From positions 160,386 to 224,385 of the forward strand of contig JBJDYV010000104.1 in NCBI GenBank assembly GCA_051867655.1: a stretch of DNA of 64,000 nt, in the 5' to 3' direction. Under the pieces are notes generated by a model. It worked only from the letters and a program-made list of their open reading frames with translations, was not told where the DNA came from and ran no database searches. This DNA comes from JAJPXI01 sp051867655. GTDB taxonomy: Bacteria > Bacillota > Clostridia > Oscillospirales > Oscillospiraceae. Shown piece after piece: positions 32,786 to 40,593 of this stretch (the first letter of the stretch is position 1; each line of letters begins with the position of its first letter). The translations under genes were made by a program, and so were the position numbers.

Positions 32786-32840
32786 GGGGACGGTCCGCGT
32801 GTCGTGAAAATTCCTTTCATGACACGCGGACCGTCCCTTT
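32786..32840. terminator. Bidirectional terminator after tetR
   Basis: GGGACGGTCCGCGTGTC ... GACACGCGGACCGTCCC, 17-base perfect arms, between convergent genes. Confidence 0.88.
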
Positions 32841-33093
32841 ATCTTCCGGCCGCGCCGTGCTCCTCTTCCTCCATGGGACAAAACAGCTCGCAGGTTCTGA
32901 TGTGAAAATACTCGCCCGCGCGAATCAGGACCGAGCTGCCGAGCCTTGGCGGAACGATGTTGTTTTCCAGCGCCGTGACGGTGTTGACGCCGACCCCCAT
33001 GATCTGCGCCATTTTCTTTTTGGACAGTCTGTATCTGCGGCGCAGATACCGGATGTTCGCGCAGAATTGCAGAAGATTTTGATCTGTTTCCAT
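32839..33093 (-). CDS. Small HTH regulator, paralogue of the one at 5811-6041
   Basis: 84 residues from ATG 33093. CANIRYLRRRYRLSKKKMAQIMGVG, then VNTVTALENNIVPPRLGSS and a Cys-containing tail (TCELFCPME). The homology to the 5811 gene covers the whole protein, including the part after the HTH. It is divergent from a ribbon-helix-helix gene; GATAACA/TGTTATC motifs lie between. Preceded by GGGGGGTGAGACC. The two paralogues may answer to the same kind of signal. Confidence 0.75.
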   Translation of the reverse strand: METDQNLLQFCANIRYLRRRYRLSKKKMAQIMGVGVNTVTALENNIVPPRLGSSVLIRAGEYFHIRTCELFCPMEEEEHGAAGR

Positions 33094-33114
33094 GGTCTCA
33101 CCCCCCAGCAAAAC

Positions 33115-33187
33115 GATAACACTTTGTTTGTATAAAAACAAGTAGAAAGACCATAAAATGTTATCAAAATCATTGCGGGGTGTTATC
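33115..33187. promoter_or_regulatory. GATAACA/TGTTATC operator repeats
   Basis: GATAACA at 33115-33121 and TGTTATC at 33159-33165 and 33181-33187; the last touches the start codon of the RHH gene. Likely autoregulatory sites for one of the flanking small regulators. Confidence 0.6.
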
Positions 33188-33379
33188 ATGGCTACGAACA
33201 AAGTACAAACCGGAATCCGGTTCGAGCCGGAACTGCTCTATAAGATCACATATGTTGCGAAACGGAATAAGCGGTCGCTCAACGCCCAGTTGGAATACCT
33301 GGCGCAGGAGTGCGTGCAGCGGTATGAAGCGGAAAACGGCCCGATTTCGATTGATGAAGAAACGCTTTACAAAAAATAA
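33188..33379 (+). CDS. Arc-like ribbon-helix-helix protein
   Basis: 63 residues: TGIRFEPELLYKITYVAKRNKRSLNAQLEYLAQECVQRYE fits the beta-strand plus two-helix Arc/MetJ fold. ATG 33188 lies directly after a TGTTATC repeat, with weak GGGGTG as ribosome site, so operator binding would also hide the start. It borders the phage cassette and may belong to it, or be an antitoxin-like regulator without a visible toxin. Confidence 0.75.
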   Translation: MATNKVQTGIRFEPELLYKITYVAKRNKRSLNAQLEYLAQECVQRYEAENGPISIDEETLYKK

Positions 33380-33455
33380 TTAATCCGTCCAAAATACGCA
33401 GCCGGGGAGAGGATTCTCCCCGGCTGTTCAGTTTTAAACCTCTTTCGCCCCGGCT

Positions 33456-34874
33456 CTAGGTCAGGCTGCTGAGGTACTTCTGCTGCTGGAAGGCCAGCTC
33501 GCTGGCCCACTGCTGGTCGCTGACCGCGTCCCGCTGGGCCTGATACTCCAGCTGATACTGCTGCAGCGCAAACTTCTGCTGCTGAATTTCCATCTCCAGC
33601 AGCGCGGTCTGCACCCGCACCTTCTCCTGATACAGGGCGGCTGCCAGCTCGTAGTCGCCGGTGGCCTGGGCCTGGGCGATGGCGTTGTTGTACTCGATCT
33701 CGGCGTTGGCGCGCTGCAGTTGCAGGTCGGAGATGGTGTCCGCCTCCGCCGTGTTGATGGTGTTCAGGTTGTTCTGCAGGGTCACGTTGCGGGCCAGCTC
33801 CGCCTGGCCGCCCGTGCCGCTGTTCAGGCCGGTGGCGGCGGCGTACTCGGCGAAATTGCGCTTGGCCAGCTCGCTGGCCCCGGCGGTGTTGTTGCGGGCG
33901 GTCTGGTACTGCTCCCCGATCCCCTGCTCCGCCCGGTCCAGGGCCGCCAGATTCTTCTGATAGGCGGCGTTCAGCTCCGCCAGGGCCGCGGACTTCCGGG
34001 CGGCGTACATCTGCTCCAGATAGGAGGAGTAGTCCCCCACCATGCCGGTCAGATTGCTGCCCTGGGGCACGGTCAGGCTGCCATACCCGGCGCCGCCGGA
34101 GCTTCCACCGGAACCGCCTGCCGAACCGCTGCCGCTGACGCCCAGCGCCCCGTTGGTGATGTACAGGGAACCGTCCTGCCCGCCGGAGTAGCCGTACGCC
34201 GTGCGGATGCGCTCGGCCTCCAGATGGGCGGTGTCCATGGCCTGCTGGGCCGCCGCGGCCGCCGCCGTGTCCCCCGCCGCCACCGCGGCGTTGTACTGCG
34301 CCTGGGCGGCGGCAAAGTCCTGCTTCAGCTTCTGGATGATGGCGTAGTCGTAGTCGTTCAGCAGGCCCTCGTCGGCCCCGGAGCTGCCCTCCTGCACGGG
34401 GCGCTCCGCCCGGCCCACCAGATACCAGCCGCTCTGCCCGTTGTAGGTGGTGGGCGTGACGCTGACGCCGTACAGGTCCGCGGCCGCCTGGGCGGCGGCG
34501 GCGTCCTGGGTGTAGTAGCCGGTGCGGACGGTGGAGTCGATGATGTCGCCGTACTTGGCGTACAGCTCCTCCGCCGAATACGCCTGGATGGCCGTGGGGT
34601 TGTCGGCAATGTACTGCTGCTGGTCGGCGACCTCGTTTTCGTAGCTCAGCTGGTTGATCCCCGACGCCGACGTGGCGTTCAGCGGCGTGTAGGACGCGGA
34701 GCCGGAGGACTGGGCCGCCGTCTTGGCGATGTCCTCGGTGGCGTACTCCGCCTCCAGGCCCATGCTGGCGCGGAGGGCGTTGGCTGCGTCGTTGGCGGCC
34801 TGCATGCCCGCCGCGTCGCCCGCGGCCCGGGCCTCCTCATACATCTTCTTATAATCTTCAATGGTCAGTGCCAT
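33456..34874 (-). CDS. Phage virion-associated coiled-coil protein
   Basis: 472 residues: Ala/Gln-rich helices at both ends, a Gly/Ser-rich hinge in the middle (GVSGSGSAGGSGGSSGGAGYG), and a long C-terminal coiled coil (QQQKFALQQYQLEYQAQRDAV). No family recognised. Its place as last gene of the cassette, after the lysin, and its composition fit an internal virion or ejection protein. Start ATG 34874 follows AAGGAGGGATCACG. Confidence 0.6.
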   Translation of the reverse strand: MALTIEDYKKMYEEARAAGDAAGMQAANDAANALRASMGLEAEYATEDIAKTAAQSSGSASYTPLNATSASGINQLSYENEVADQQQYIADNPTAIQAYSAEELYAKYGDIIDSTVRTGYYTQDAAAAQAAADLYGVSVTPTTYNGQSGWYLVGRAERPVQEGSSGADEGLLNDYDYAIIQKLKQDFAAAQAQYNAAVAAGDTAAAAAAQQAMDTAHLEAERIRTAYGYSGGQDGSLYITNGALGVSGSGSAGGSGGSSGGAGYGSLTVPQGSNLTGMVGDYSSYLEQMYAARKSAALAELNAAYQKNLAALDRAEQGIGEQYQTARNNTAGASELAKRNFAEYAAATGLNSGTGGQAELARNVTLQNNLNTINTAEADTISDLQLQRANAEIEYNNAIAQAQATGDYELAAALYQEKVRVQTALLEMEIQQQKFALQQYQLEYQAQRDAVSDQQWASELAFQQQKYLSSLT

Positions 34875-34886
34875 CGTGATCCCTCC

Positions 34887-35564
34887 TTAATTGCACAGGG
34901 CCGACACCTTCTTGATCAGCGCCGCCACGTTGGCGTCGCTGTAGCCCGTGCCCTTCTTCCAGTAGTCCGGGCTGTCGATGATCCCGGCCTTGTGCAGCTT
35001 GTCCACCGCCTCGGCCAGCTCGTCGCGGTTGTGCTCCCGGGCGTCGATGGCCCAGTAGTACTTGACCTCCTTTTTAAAGGTGGCCAGGTTGCCCTTCACC
35101 CGGGCGGTGGCCGTGGAGGCCGGGTCGTTGATGCGCACCCAGCCGTCCTCCCACCAGACCACCACGTAGTGTCCGCCGGAGGTCCAGGTGCCCGGCCCCA
35201 TGCAGGCGATCAGGTAGTACCCCTGCTTCAGCAGGTCGAAGGCCTCGGTGTGGATGGAGCTGGACGGGCTGCCGTACAGGGACGTGCCGTTCAGCCGTTT
35301 GCACGCAATGCCGTACTGCTGGAACTGGGGCACGAAGTAGGAGTAGTAGGTGCCCTGGTTGGGGGCCTTGTAGCCCTTTTTCAGGGCCCAGGCGCAGGCG
35401 TCGGCGGGGGTGAAGGTCTTGCCCGTCAGGGTCTCGACCAGCATGGCGGCGCAGGTGGGCCCGCAGCCCGACTTGCCGATGGTGGTGGACTCCCCCTGGG
35501 CGGAGTAGTCCTTGTTGGCCCAGCGGGGGTCGGTCTGCATGTACAGGATGGGCGTTTTATTCAT
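34887..35564 (-). CDS. C39-like peptidase endolysin
   Basis: 225 residues from ATG 35564. The GKSGCGPTCAAML block holds the catalytic Cys (about residue 34), and SGGHYVVVWWEDGWVRINDP supplies the His/Asp part, as in peptidase C39_2 proteins. The C-terminal region (EAVDKLHKAGIIDSPDYW...SDANVAALIKKV) resembles a small peptidoglycan-binding repeat. It likely cuts wall peptides during lysis. The start codon sits in the captured repeat R5, which provides GGAGG upstream. Confidence 0.8.
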   Translation of the reverse strand: MNKTPILYMQTDPRWANKDYSAQGESTTIGKSGCGPTCAAMLVETLTGKTFTPADACAWALKKGYKAPNQGTYYSYFVPQFQQYGIACKRLNGTSLYGSPSSSIHTEAFDLLKQGYYLIACMGPGTWTSGGHYVVVWWEDGWVRINDPASTATARVKGNLATFKKEVKYYWAIDAREHNRDELAEAVDKLHKAGIIDSPDYWKKGTGYSDANVAALIKKVSALCN

Positions 35565-35883
35565 CGTCCTCGCGGCCTCCATATTCCTCGCTTCCGGCTG
35601 AAGCCGAAAGCGCACTCATTCCGGCGCTCGTCCTCTCCCCACGCAGCCCGCTTTGCTGGGCCTGCGCGGGGTCCCCATTTTCCTCCTTACTGTCGATGGC
35701 CTCCTGCACCTTCTGGGACTGGGTCCCGAAGTAGAAGGAGATGACGATCAGGAAGATCGTCAGAAAGTCCTGCCCGGAGATGTCCCGGCGCAGGGCCAGC
35801 ACGGCGAAAACCGCCGTCAGGGCCACGGTGACGATGCTCTTCACCGACACCAGGTTTGAAAGTCTCTTTTTCAGCTGTTCCAT
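35557..35883 (-). CDS. Phage holin-like membrane protein with a repeat-encoded tail
   Basis: 108 residues. MEQLKKRLSNLVSVKSIVTVALTAVFAVLALRR...FLTIFLIVISFYFGTQSQKVQEA has two membrane helices, typical of small phage holins. The last ~42 residues (from NGDPAQAQQSGLRGERTSAG) are encoded by dispersed repeat R5, not by phage sequence. Overlaps the lysin gene by eight bases, as holin-lysin pairs often do. Confidence 0.7.
   Translation of the reverse strand: MEQLKKRLSNLVSVKSIVTVALTAVFAVLALRRDISGQDFLTIFLIVISFYFGTQSQKVQEAIDSKEENGDPAQAQQSGLRGERTSAGMSALSASAGSEEYGGREDDE
35568..35690. repeat. Dispersed repeat R5, copy 2 (inside coding sequence)
   Basis: CGTCCTCGCGGCCTCCATAT...CATTCCGGCGCTCGTCCTCTCC...GGGGTCCCCATTTTC; same block order as at 25953-26056. 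It forms the end of the holin-like gene and the leader of the lysin gene. Confidence 0.65.
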
Positions 35884-36188
35884 GGTTCTTCTTCCTCCTG
35901 TTGTGTTTCCGTGGGCTTGGCGAAGACCCGCTTGAGCAGGAGCATCAGCAGCTCCCCGCCGAAGGCGGCCCCCACAAAGGTCAGCACGTCGGACAGCTCG
36001 GCCATGTGGTCGAGGGTCTTCAGCACCGCCGCCCAGACTCCCGCCGCCGTCAGGATGCCGACGCAGTACCAGACCAGGCAGCGGGCCATGGCGCCCTTTT
36101 GATCCTTCCGCTTTGCCTTCTCCTTGAGGAGAAGGTGCCCCGGCTCCTCCGCCGGGGCGGATGAGGTGTCCTTCGGCGTTTCGTTCAC
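35871..36188 (-). CDS. Phage membrane protein with a REP-2-encoded N-terminus
   Basis: 105 residues from GTG 36188. Two membrane helices (about 36-52 and 65-85) suggest a holin-cassette protein. Residues about 6-25 (KDTSSAPAEEPGHLLLKEKA) are encoded by a REP-2 palindrome, showing the repeat landed at the gene start and stayed in frame. It overlaps both neighbours by a few bases. Confidence 0.55.
   Translation of the reverse strand: MNETPKDTSSAPAEEPGHLLLKEKAKRKDQKGAMARCLVWYCVGILTAAGVWAAVLKTLDHMAELSDVLTFVGAAFGGELLMLLLKRVFAKPTETQQEEEEPWNS
36114..36172. repeat. REP-2 unit inside a phage gene
   Basis: GCCTTCTCC TTGA GGAGAAGGTGCC, second hairpin CCGGCTCCTCCGCCGG, then GGCGGATGAGGTGTC. Read as protein on the minus strand. 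Confidence 0.8.
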
Positions 36189-36478
36189 AGCCCCACCCTC
36201 CCCAGAACAAAGGCGATGACGGCGGCCAGCACGGCCCACACGGCCTTGTCCGCGATGGACTCCCACCGCTTGCCCGGCTTGCCCGCCAGACTCTTCACGT
36301 CGGCCTTGATCTCCTTCACGTCGCCGTCCATGTCCTCCTGCTTGACGGCCAGGGCGGCCACCGAGGAGGCCAGCTTGTCCAGGTTGTCCTGCCGCTGCTC
36401 CACCTCGTCCAGCCGCTTGGTGTTGGATTTGGCGCGCTGCTCCACCTCGGTCAGCCTGCGCTCATGGTCCAGATCCAT
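36185..36478 (-). CDS. XhlA-like haemolysin/holin-associated protein
   Basis: 97 residues: an N-terminal coiled coil (EVEQRAKSNTKRLDEVEQRQDNLDKLASSVAALAVKQEDMDGDVKEIK) followed by one C-terminal membrane helix (AVWAVLAAVIAFVLGRVGL). This matches the XhlA pattern found beside holins and lysins. Start ATG 36478 follows AGGGGAGACACCG. Confidence 0.7.
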   Translation of the reverse strand: MDLDHERRLTEVEQRAKSNTKRLDEVEQRQDNLDKLASSVAALAVKQEDMDGDVKEIKADVKSLAGKPGKRWESIADKAVWAVLAAVIAFVLGRVGL

Positions 36479-36815
36479 CGGTGTCTCCCCTCTTCCTTCG
36501 GTTGTATCTTCTTCTCCGCGGCGGCGGGGCGGTCTCCCCGGGCGGCTGCTCGCCGTACCGCTTCCACGCGGGCCACACCCGCGCCCCCACCAGCTCCCCG
36601 TCCGTGACCACCGGGTCAAAAAAGGGGTAGCTCAGGGCGATCTTCCGGGCCAGGGGCGTGCCGTTGGGCACCTCCCACCAGTCCTCCGGGTCCAGCTCGT
36701 AGGTCTCCCGGGTCACCGCCGCCATTTTCGGCAGGGTCTCCCCGTTGTATGTCAGATAGCTGACGCCGTCCCAGTACCACTGGAGCACCCCCAGGGTGCG
36801 TTTATGGACCAGCAT
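36462..36815 (-). CDS. Unrecognised small phage protein
   Basis: 117 residues from ATG 36815 (TTGGAGGGAACGGCC upstream). Trp/Tyr-rich first half (GVLQWYWDGVSYLTYNGE, DPEDWWEVPNG), proline- and arginine-rich end (PPPRRRRYNRRKRGD). No family recognised; sits between the sigma-like gene and the lysis genes. Confidence 0.55.
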   Translation of the reverse strand: MLVHKRTLGVLQWYWDGVSYLTYNGETLPKMAAVTRETYELDPEDWWEVPNGTPLARKIALSYPFFDPVVTDGELVGARVWPAWKRYGEQPPGETAPPPRRRRYNRRKRGDTDGSGP

Positions 36816-38007
36816 GGCCGTTCCCTCCAAACCGCTCCTGCAGCGCCTGATAGGTGGCGGCGTCGATGCGGTCGATGATGGCGTCCCCGCCGCCCAGCAG
36901 CACGAACGGATTGTCCGGCAGCTTCGCTTTGGGGGGCGTTTGGGGGCGGTAATCCTCCCGGAAGGCGGGCAGGGGCGCGTCCCGGTAGGCCCGCCGCACC
37001 CGCTTCACCAGGGGCGCGGAGCAGCCCAGGGCTTTGGCTGTCTGCTCCACCCCGTGCCCCGCCGCCAGACGGTTCAGGATGGCGCAGTACAGCAGGGGCA
37101 CCCCGCCGGAGCGCTCCCCCCGGCGCACCACCCGGTAGTAAAAGGCGGGGGACAGGCCCAGATCCTCGGCCAGTTTCTTTTCGCTGCGGGTTGTCCAGTC
37201 CTTCCGCTCCACCCGGACGGCCGACCACCCGGCGTCCACCGTCACCGCCAGGCCGCCCAGCTTGTCCTCCACCCGCTCCGCCGTGCGCTCCACGGTGGAG
37301 GGCGTGCGGCCGATGTACCCGGCGATATCCCGATAGGAGGTGTCCCGGGCCAGGATCAGATAGACCATCTCCTTCTGCCGCTCGGTCAGGATGCCCGCGC
37401 TGTTCAGGAACTTCATGTAGTCGAAGCAGCCCCGGTCGTCCACGCAGCGGCCCAGCAGCAGCTTGGCCCGGACGTACTGCTCGATGCGCCGCCGCCCCCG
37501 CTTCAGGGTGCGGGAGACGGTGCTGATATCCACGCCGAAGCGCTCTCCGATCTCCTCCAGGGTCCGTTCCTCGACATAGTAGGCGTGCAGGTATTTGCTC
37601 TGCAGGGGGGTGCACATAGCCATGGCCGTGCGCACCAGCTCCTGGATCCGCTTCATCTGCCGCCCGGTGGCCGCGCCGGGCAGATCGCTCCAGCTCTTCC
37701 CGTCCAGCTCCCGCCAGGTGGTTCCCTCCAGGTCGGCCCAGATGGCCCCGCAGGCCAGCACCGAGTCCATTTGAGTGGGCGGCTTTTTGCCCTTCTTCCC
37801 CCTGGGCGGAGCGGTCTGCGTTCGTTCCGGGTCCAGCCGCCGCACCTCGGCGCAGGCCTCCCGGTACATCTCCTTTAAAATCCGGGCGCGCTCCCGCTGG
37901 CGCACCCGTTCGGCGGCGTCGGCGGCGTCCAGAAAGGCGGCGTTGGCCTGCTTGCAGCGCTGGTACAGCTCCGCCTTCCGCGTCCGGGCCTGTTCCAGCT
38001 CCGTCAC
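36802..38007 (-). CDS. Sigma-70 region 4-like phage regulator
   Basis: 401 residues. Two HTH blocks resemble sigma region 4: LEEIGERFGVDISTVSRTLKRGRRRI and LTERQKEMVYLILARDTSYRDIAGYIGRTPSTVERTAERV; a third, LAAGHGVEQTAKALGCSAPLVKRVRRAYRD, is near the C-terminus. No clear region 2 is visible, so it may bind DNA or RNA polymerase as a late-gene activator rather than act as a full sigma. It lies inside the structural module, which is unusual. The final bases overlap the next gene. Confidence 0.65.
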   Translation of the reverse strand: MTELEQARTRKAELYQRCKQANAAFLDAADAAERVRQRERARILKEMYREACAEVRRLDPERTQTAPPRGKKGKKPPTQMDSVLACGAIWADLEGTTWRELDGKSWSDLPGAATGRQMKRIQELVRTAMAMCTPLQSKYLHAYYVEERTLEEIGERFGVDISTVSRTLKRGRRRIEQYVRAKLLLGRCVDDRGCFDYMKFLNSAGILTERQKEMVYLILARDTSYRDIAGYIGRTPSTVERTAERVEDKLGGLAVTVDAGWSAVRVERKDWTTRSEKKLAEDLGLSPAFYYRVVRRGERSGGVPLLYCAILNRLAAGHGVEQTAKALGCSAPLVKRVRRAYRDAPLPAFREDYRPQTPPKAKLPDNPFVLLGGGDAIIDRIDAATYQALQERFGGNGHAGP

Positions 38008-38009
38008 GG

Positions 38010-38360
38010 TCAGCCGAAAAAGACGATCCGCCCGTCGTAGGCGGCGGAGCCGGTCAGGACGATATCCCCCGTGTCCGGGGCGTAGGAGACCCGGGTCTCC
38101 AGCACCGCCCAGGTGTTGGGCAGCAGCACGCCGTCCACCGTGTGCCCCAGCCGGCAGCCGAAGTCCCCGCCCGTGCGCTGGTGGGCGGTCTGGGGAATGG
38201 TCAGGGTGTATTCGTCCGTGCCCGCCGTCCAGTCGGACGCGGCGAAGGAGACGCCCGCCGGGGACCCGCCGCCCGCCGCGTCCCAGGTGCTCTCTTTTTC
38301 CAGCACGGCCCCCACCGCCGCGTCGATCTGCGCGCCGGTATATGCGCTGTTGTATGCCAT
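38010..38360 (-). CDS. Phage tail-fibre-type protein with duplicated domain
   Basis: 116 residues. FAASDWTAGTDEYTLTIPQTAHQRTGGDFGCRL...DGVLLPNTWAVLETRV...GDIVLTGSAAYDGRIVFF is closely related to the C-terminal half of the protein encoded at 39810-40577. Probably a small receptor-binding or baseplate-decoration domain. Confidence 0.65.
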   Translation of the reverse strand: MAYNSAYTGAQIDAAVGAVLEKESTWDAAGGGSPAGVSFAASDWTAGTDEYTLTIPQTAHQRTGGDFGCRLGHTVDGVLLPNTWAVLETRVSYAPDTGDIVLTGSAAYDGRIVFFG

Positions 38361-38364
38361 GTCG

Positions 38365-38739
38365 TCACCTCATGCAAAGAAATTCCAGCCCGTCGGCGTC
38401 CCGCATGGTCTCGGCGCCGCCGCTGGGGATGAAGCCGTCGTTGTCGTTCCAGCTCCCGTCCTCCCCCTGGGCGAACAGGCTGATCCGGTACGCGCCGTCC
38501 CCGGCGGTCAGGTAGCCGTCGTAGATCTCAAAGGTGCGCGGGGTGTGGGCCGGGGTCTGGGAGAAGGACGCGACCAGCGTCCCCCTCCCCAGGCCGTACT
38601 CCTCGCCCACCTTGGTTGCCCGGCACTCGAAGGCCGTACAGGCCGCGTCGGCCTGAACGGTCACGGTGACGCAGTCAAAGCCGTCCGCCGCCGAGAGCTT
38701 CCCGCCCGAGACCGAGAACGTCAGGTTGGGCGCGCTCAT
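38365..38739 (-). CDS. Phage tail-fibre-associated protein
   Basis: 124 residues from ATG 38739, a beta-rich sequence (LTFSVSGGKLSAADGFDCVTVTVQAD, FEIYDGYLTAGDGAYRISLFAQG) resembling Ig-like or lectin-like tail modules. It begins at the stop of the Ig-like gene upstream (one-base overlap). No family recognised. Confidence 0.6.
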   Translation of the reverse strand: MSAPNLTFSVSGGKLSAADGFDCVTVTVQADAACTAFECRATKVGEEYGLGRGTLVASFSQTPAHTPRTFEIYDGYLTAGDGAYRISLFAQGEDGSWNDNDGFIPSGGAETMRDADGLEFLCMR

Positions 38740-39401
38740 CAGGCCACGCTCCAGGTGCCGGCGGCGTTCCGGACGAACACCTTGACGATCTTCACGCCGT
38801 CCCCGGCGGAGGCGGTCTCCAGATCGGCGCCCTTGATGGTGACGCTGATGTTGGTGTCGGCGGCGTAGCCGCCCGCGCTGCCGCTGGTGTTCTCGGAGCC
38901 GCCGTCGGTGGGGATGACCACGCCCGCGCTCTGGATGGAGTTGGAGGCGGGCACCACGCACACCTTGTACTCCTCGAAGGCCACGTCGGCGGTAAAGCTG
39001 ATGACCGCGCTGTCGAAGCCGTCCGTCTTGGACACCTTGGAGCGGTCGGGCCCCACGATGGTGACCGCGGGCACGGCGGTGTCCAGGGTGATGGAGTCGG
39101 ACACGGCGGCGGTCTCGTTGCCCACGTCGTCGCGCACCTTGACGGACACGGTCTTCAGGCCGTCGCCGGAGGGCAGGGTGATGGACTTGCTCTCGGCGTA
39201 GGTCTCCCAGGCGGCGGAGGCCTCGTCGTTGACGCCGCTGACGCCCCAGATCTTCATCTGGTAGCCGGTGGTGTCGGCGTCGCCCAGGGTCAGGCCCAGG
39301 GTGACGGCGGCGGAGGTGGTGTACAGCGCGTCGCCGTTCAGCGTGACGCCCAGCCCGGCCGGGGCCAGGGTGTCCAGGGTCAGATGAAAAAAGCTCGCCA
39401 T
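38739..39401 (-). CDS. Ig-like repeat phage tail protein
   Basis: 220 residues with an Ig/bacterial-Big-like module: VSVKVRDDVGNETAAVSDSITLDTAVPAVTIVGPDRSKVS. This pattern is common in tail fibres and surface adhesins. A Gly/Ser-rich turn (GSENTSGSAGGYAADT) leads to a second beta module. Start follows AAAGGAGACCTGATTTT. Confidence 0.7.
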   Translation of the reverse strand: MASFFHLTLDTLAPAGLGVTLNGDALYTTSAAVTLGLTLGDADTTGYQMKIWGVSGVNDEASAAWETYAESKSITLPSGDGLKTVSVKVRDDVGNETAAVSDSITLDTAVPAVTIVGPDRSKVSKTDGFDSAVISFTADVAFEEYKVCVVPASNSIQSAGVVIPTDGGSENTSGSAGGYAADTNISVTIKGADLETASAGDGVKIVKVFVRNAAGTWSVA

Positions 39402-39405
39402 AAAA

Positions 39406-39546
39406 TCAGGTCTCCTTTGTGTTTAACTCAAGATAGAAGTACCCGCCTTGACGGGTATAAACGGCGTTCTCTCCGAGCAGGACTTCCTTCACGCCCATCT
39501 CGCCCACGCGCAGCTCCCCGATGGGTTCCGAACCGGCAGAGATCAT
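39406..39546 (-). CDS. 46-residue phage mini-protein
   Basis: Starts at ATG 39546 (GGGGGTGAGGAG upstream) and ends just before the ribosome site of the Ig-like gene. Begins MISAGSEPIGELRVGEMGVK and ends LELNTKET; no match recognised. It fills an otherwise tight gene junction, so it is probably real. Confidence 0.6.
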   Translation of the reverse strand: MISAGSEPIGELRVGEMGVKEVLLGENAVYTRQGGYFYLELNTKET

Positions 39547-39550
39547 CTCC

Positions 39551-39808
39551 TCACCCCCGGATCAGATACAGGGTGGTGTCCGGCCTGGTCTCCAGGGCGG
39601 CGTACTCGGCCGCGTCCAGCACCCGCAGATCGTGAATGCTCCCGGACGTGACGCCGCCGGTCCCGGTCCCGAGGGCCTCCAGGGCGGCGTTCAGGGTCAT
39701 GCTGGAGCCGCCGCAGGAGACGGTCACGTTGTCGCCGTTGGATTTGGTCAGCAGATCGTGCAGGGCGCCGTCGATCTTGATCTTTTCCAGAATGTACTTG
39801 ACGGCCAT
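39551..39808 (-). CDS. Small phage structural protein
   Basis: 85 residues: MAVKYILEKIKIDGALHDLLT..., ending ALETRPDTTLYLIRG, a pattern frequent in short tail/baseplate proteins of gut phages. Preceded by GAGGAGGACTGAC. Function not recognised. Confidence 0.55.
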   Translation of the reverse strand: MAVKYILEKIKIDGALHDLLTKSNGDNVTVSCGGSSMTLNAALEALGTGTGGVTSGSIHDLRVLDAAEYAALETRPDTTLYLIRG

Positions 39809-39809
39809 G

Positions 39810-40577
39810 TCAGTCCTCCTCGATCCGGGTGATGATCAGCGTGCCGTCGGACGCGGCCTGGGCCTGGGCGCTCATGTTCTCGGCGTCGTAGGTCCGGTCC
39901 TCCACCAGGGCGCTGACCTCGGCTTCGCCGGTATCCGCGCCGGTCAGCAGAGCCACGCCGATCTGCCCGGTCTCCTGCTGGCCGCCGTAAAACAGCGCCG
40001 CGCCGTCGTAGGCGTCCCCCGCGGTCAGGATAATGTCCCCCGTGGCGTCGTCGTAGACGGTCTGGGTGCCCAGCACCGCCCAGGTGTTGGACTGCAGCAC
40101 CCCGTCCACGCTGTGGCGCAGGGTGCAGCCGAACTCCCCGCTGCGGCGCTGATGTGTCGCCCGGGGCAGCGTCAGGGTGTACCCGTCCTCCCCCGCCGTC
40201 CAGTCGGACGCGGTAAAGGCGACGCTGGTGAACAGGGGCCGCCACTCCAGGTCGTACAGCTCATCGGACTTTTTCTGCAGCACGTATCCCGCGCTGCCGC
40301 CCACGGGCACGTTGCCCGACTGGATGGAGGCCCGCTGCAGCAGGTCCAGGGCCCCCTGGACGCTCATTTTCTCGCCGTTCAGCAGCGCGCCCAGGGAAGC
40401 GGCGGCGCTGTTGCCGCCCAGCTCGCTCAGAAGGCTGTCGTTCAGAAAGGCCTTGATGGCCTCGCCCGCCTCGTCGAATTTGGCCTTCAGCTCGGCCGCC
40501 GTCAGGCCGCCCACGTCGTTGGGCTCATCCTCCAGCTTCTGGATGATGGCCATGTCTTTCGTCAATTTCGTTAACAT
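39810..40577 (-). CDS. Phage tail-fibre protein with N-terminal helical part
   Basis: 255 residues: a helical virion-attachment-like part (1-100), then a beta domain ASDWTAGEDGYTLTLPRATHQRRSGEFGCTLRHSVDGVLQSNTWAVLG. The latter is a near-copy of the 38010-38360 product, followed by a second beta stretch. Probably a fibre whose distal domain was duplicated. Start ATG 40577. Confidence 0.65.
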   Translation of the reverse strand: MLTKLTKDMAIIQKLEDEPNDVGGLTAAELKAKFDEAGEAIKAFLNDSLLSELGGNSAAASLGALLNGEKMSVQGALDLLQRASIQSGNVPVGGSAGYVLQKKSDELYDLEWRPLFTSVAFTASDWTAGEDGYTLTLPRATHQRRSGEFGCTLRHSVDGVLQSNTWAVLGTQTVYDDATGDIILTAGDAYDGAALFYGGQQETGQIGVALLTGADTGEAEVSALVEDRTYDAENMSAQAQAASDGTLIITRIEED

Positions 40578-40593
40578 ATCGTTCTTTCACCCC

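Noticed and set aside
33115..33379. Toxin-antitoxin module formed by the RHH and HTH genes
   Set aside because: Both products are DNA-binding type; no toxin-like partner is present.
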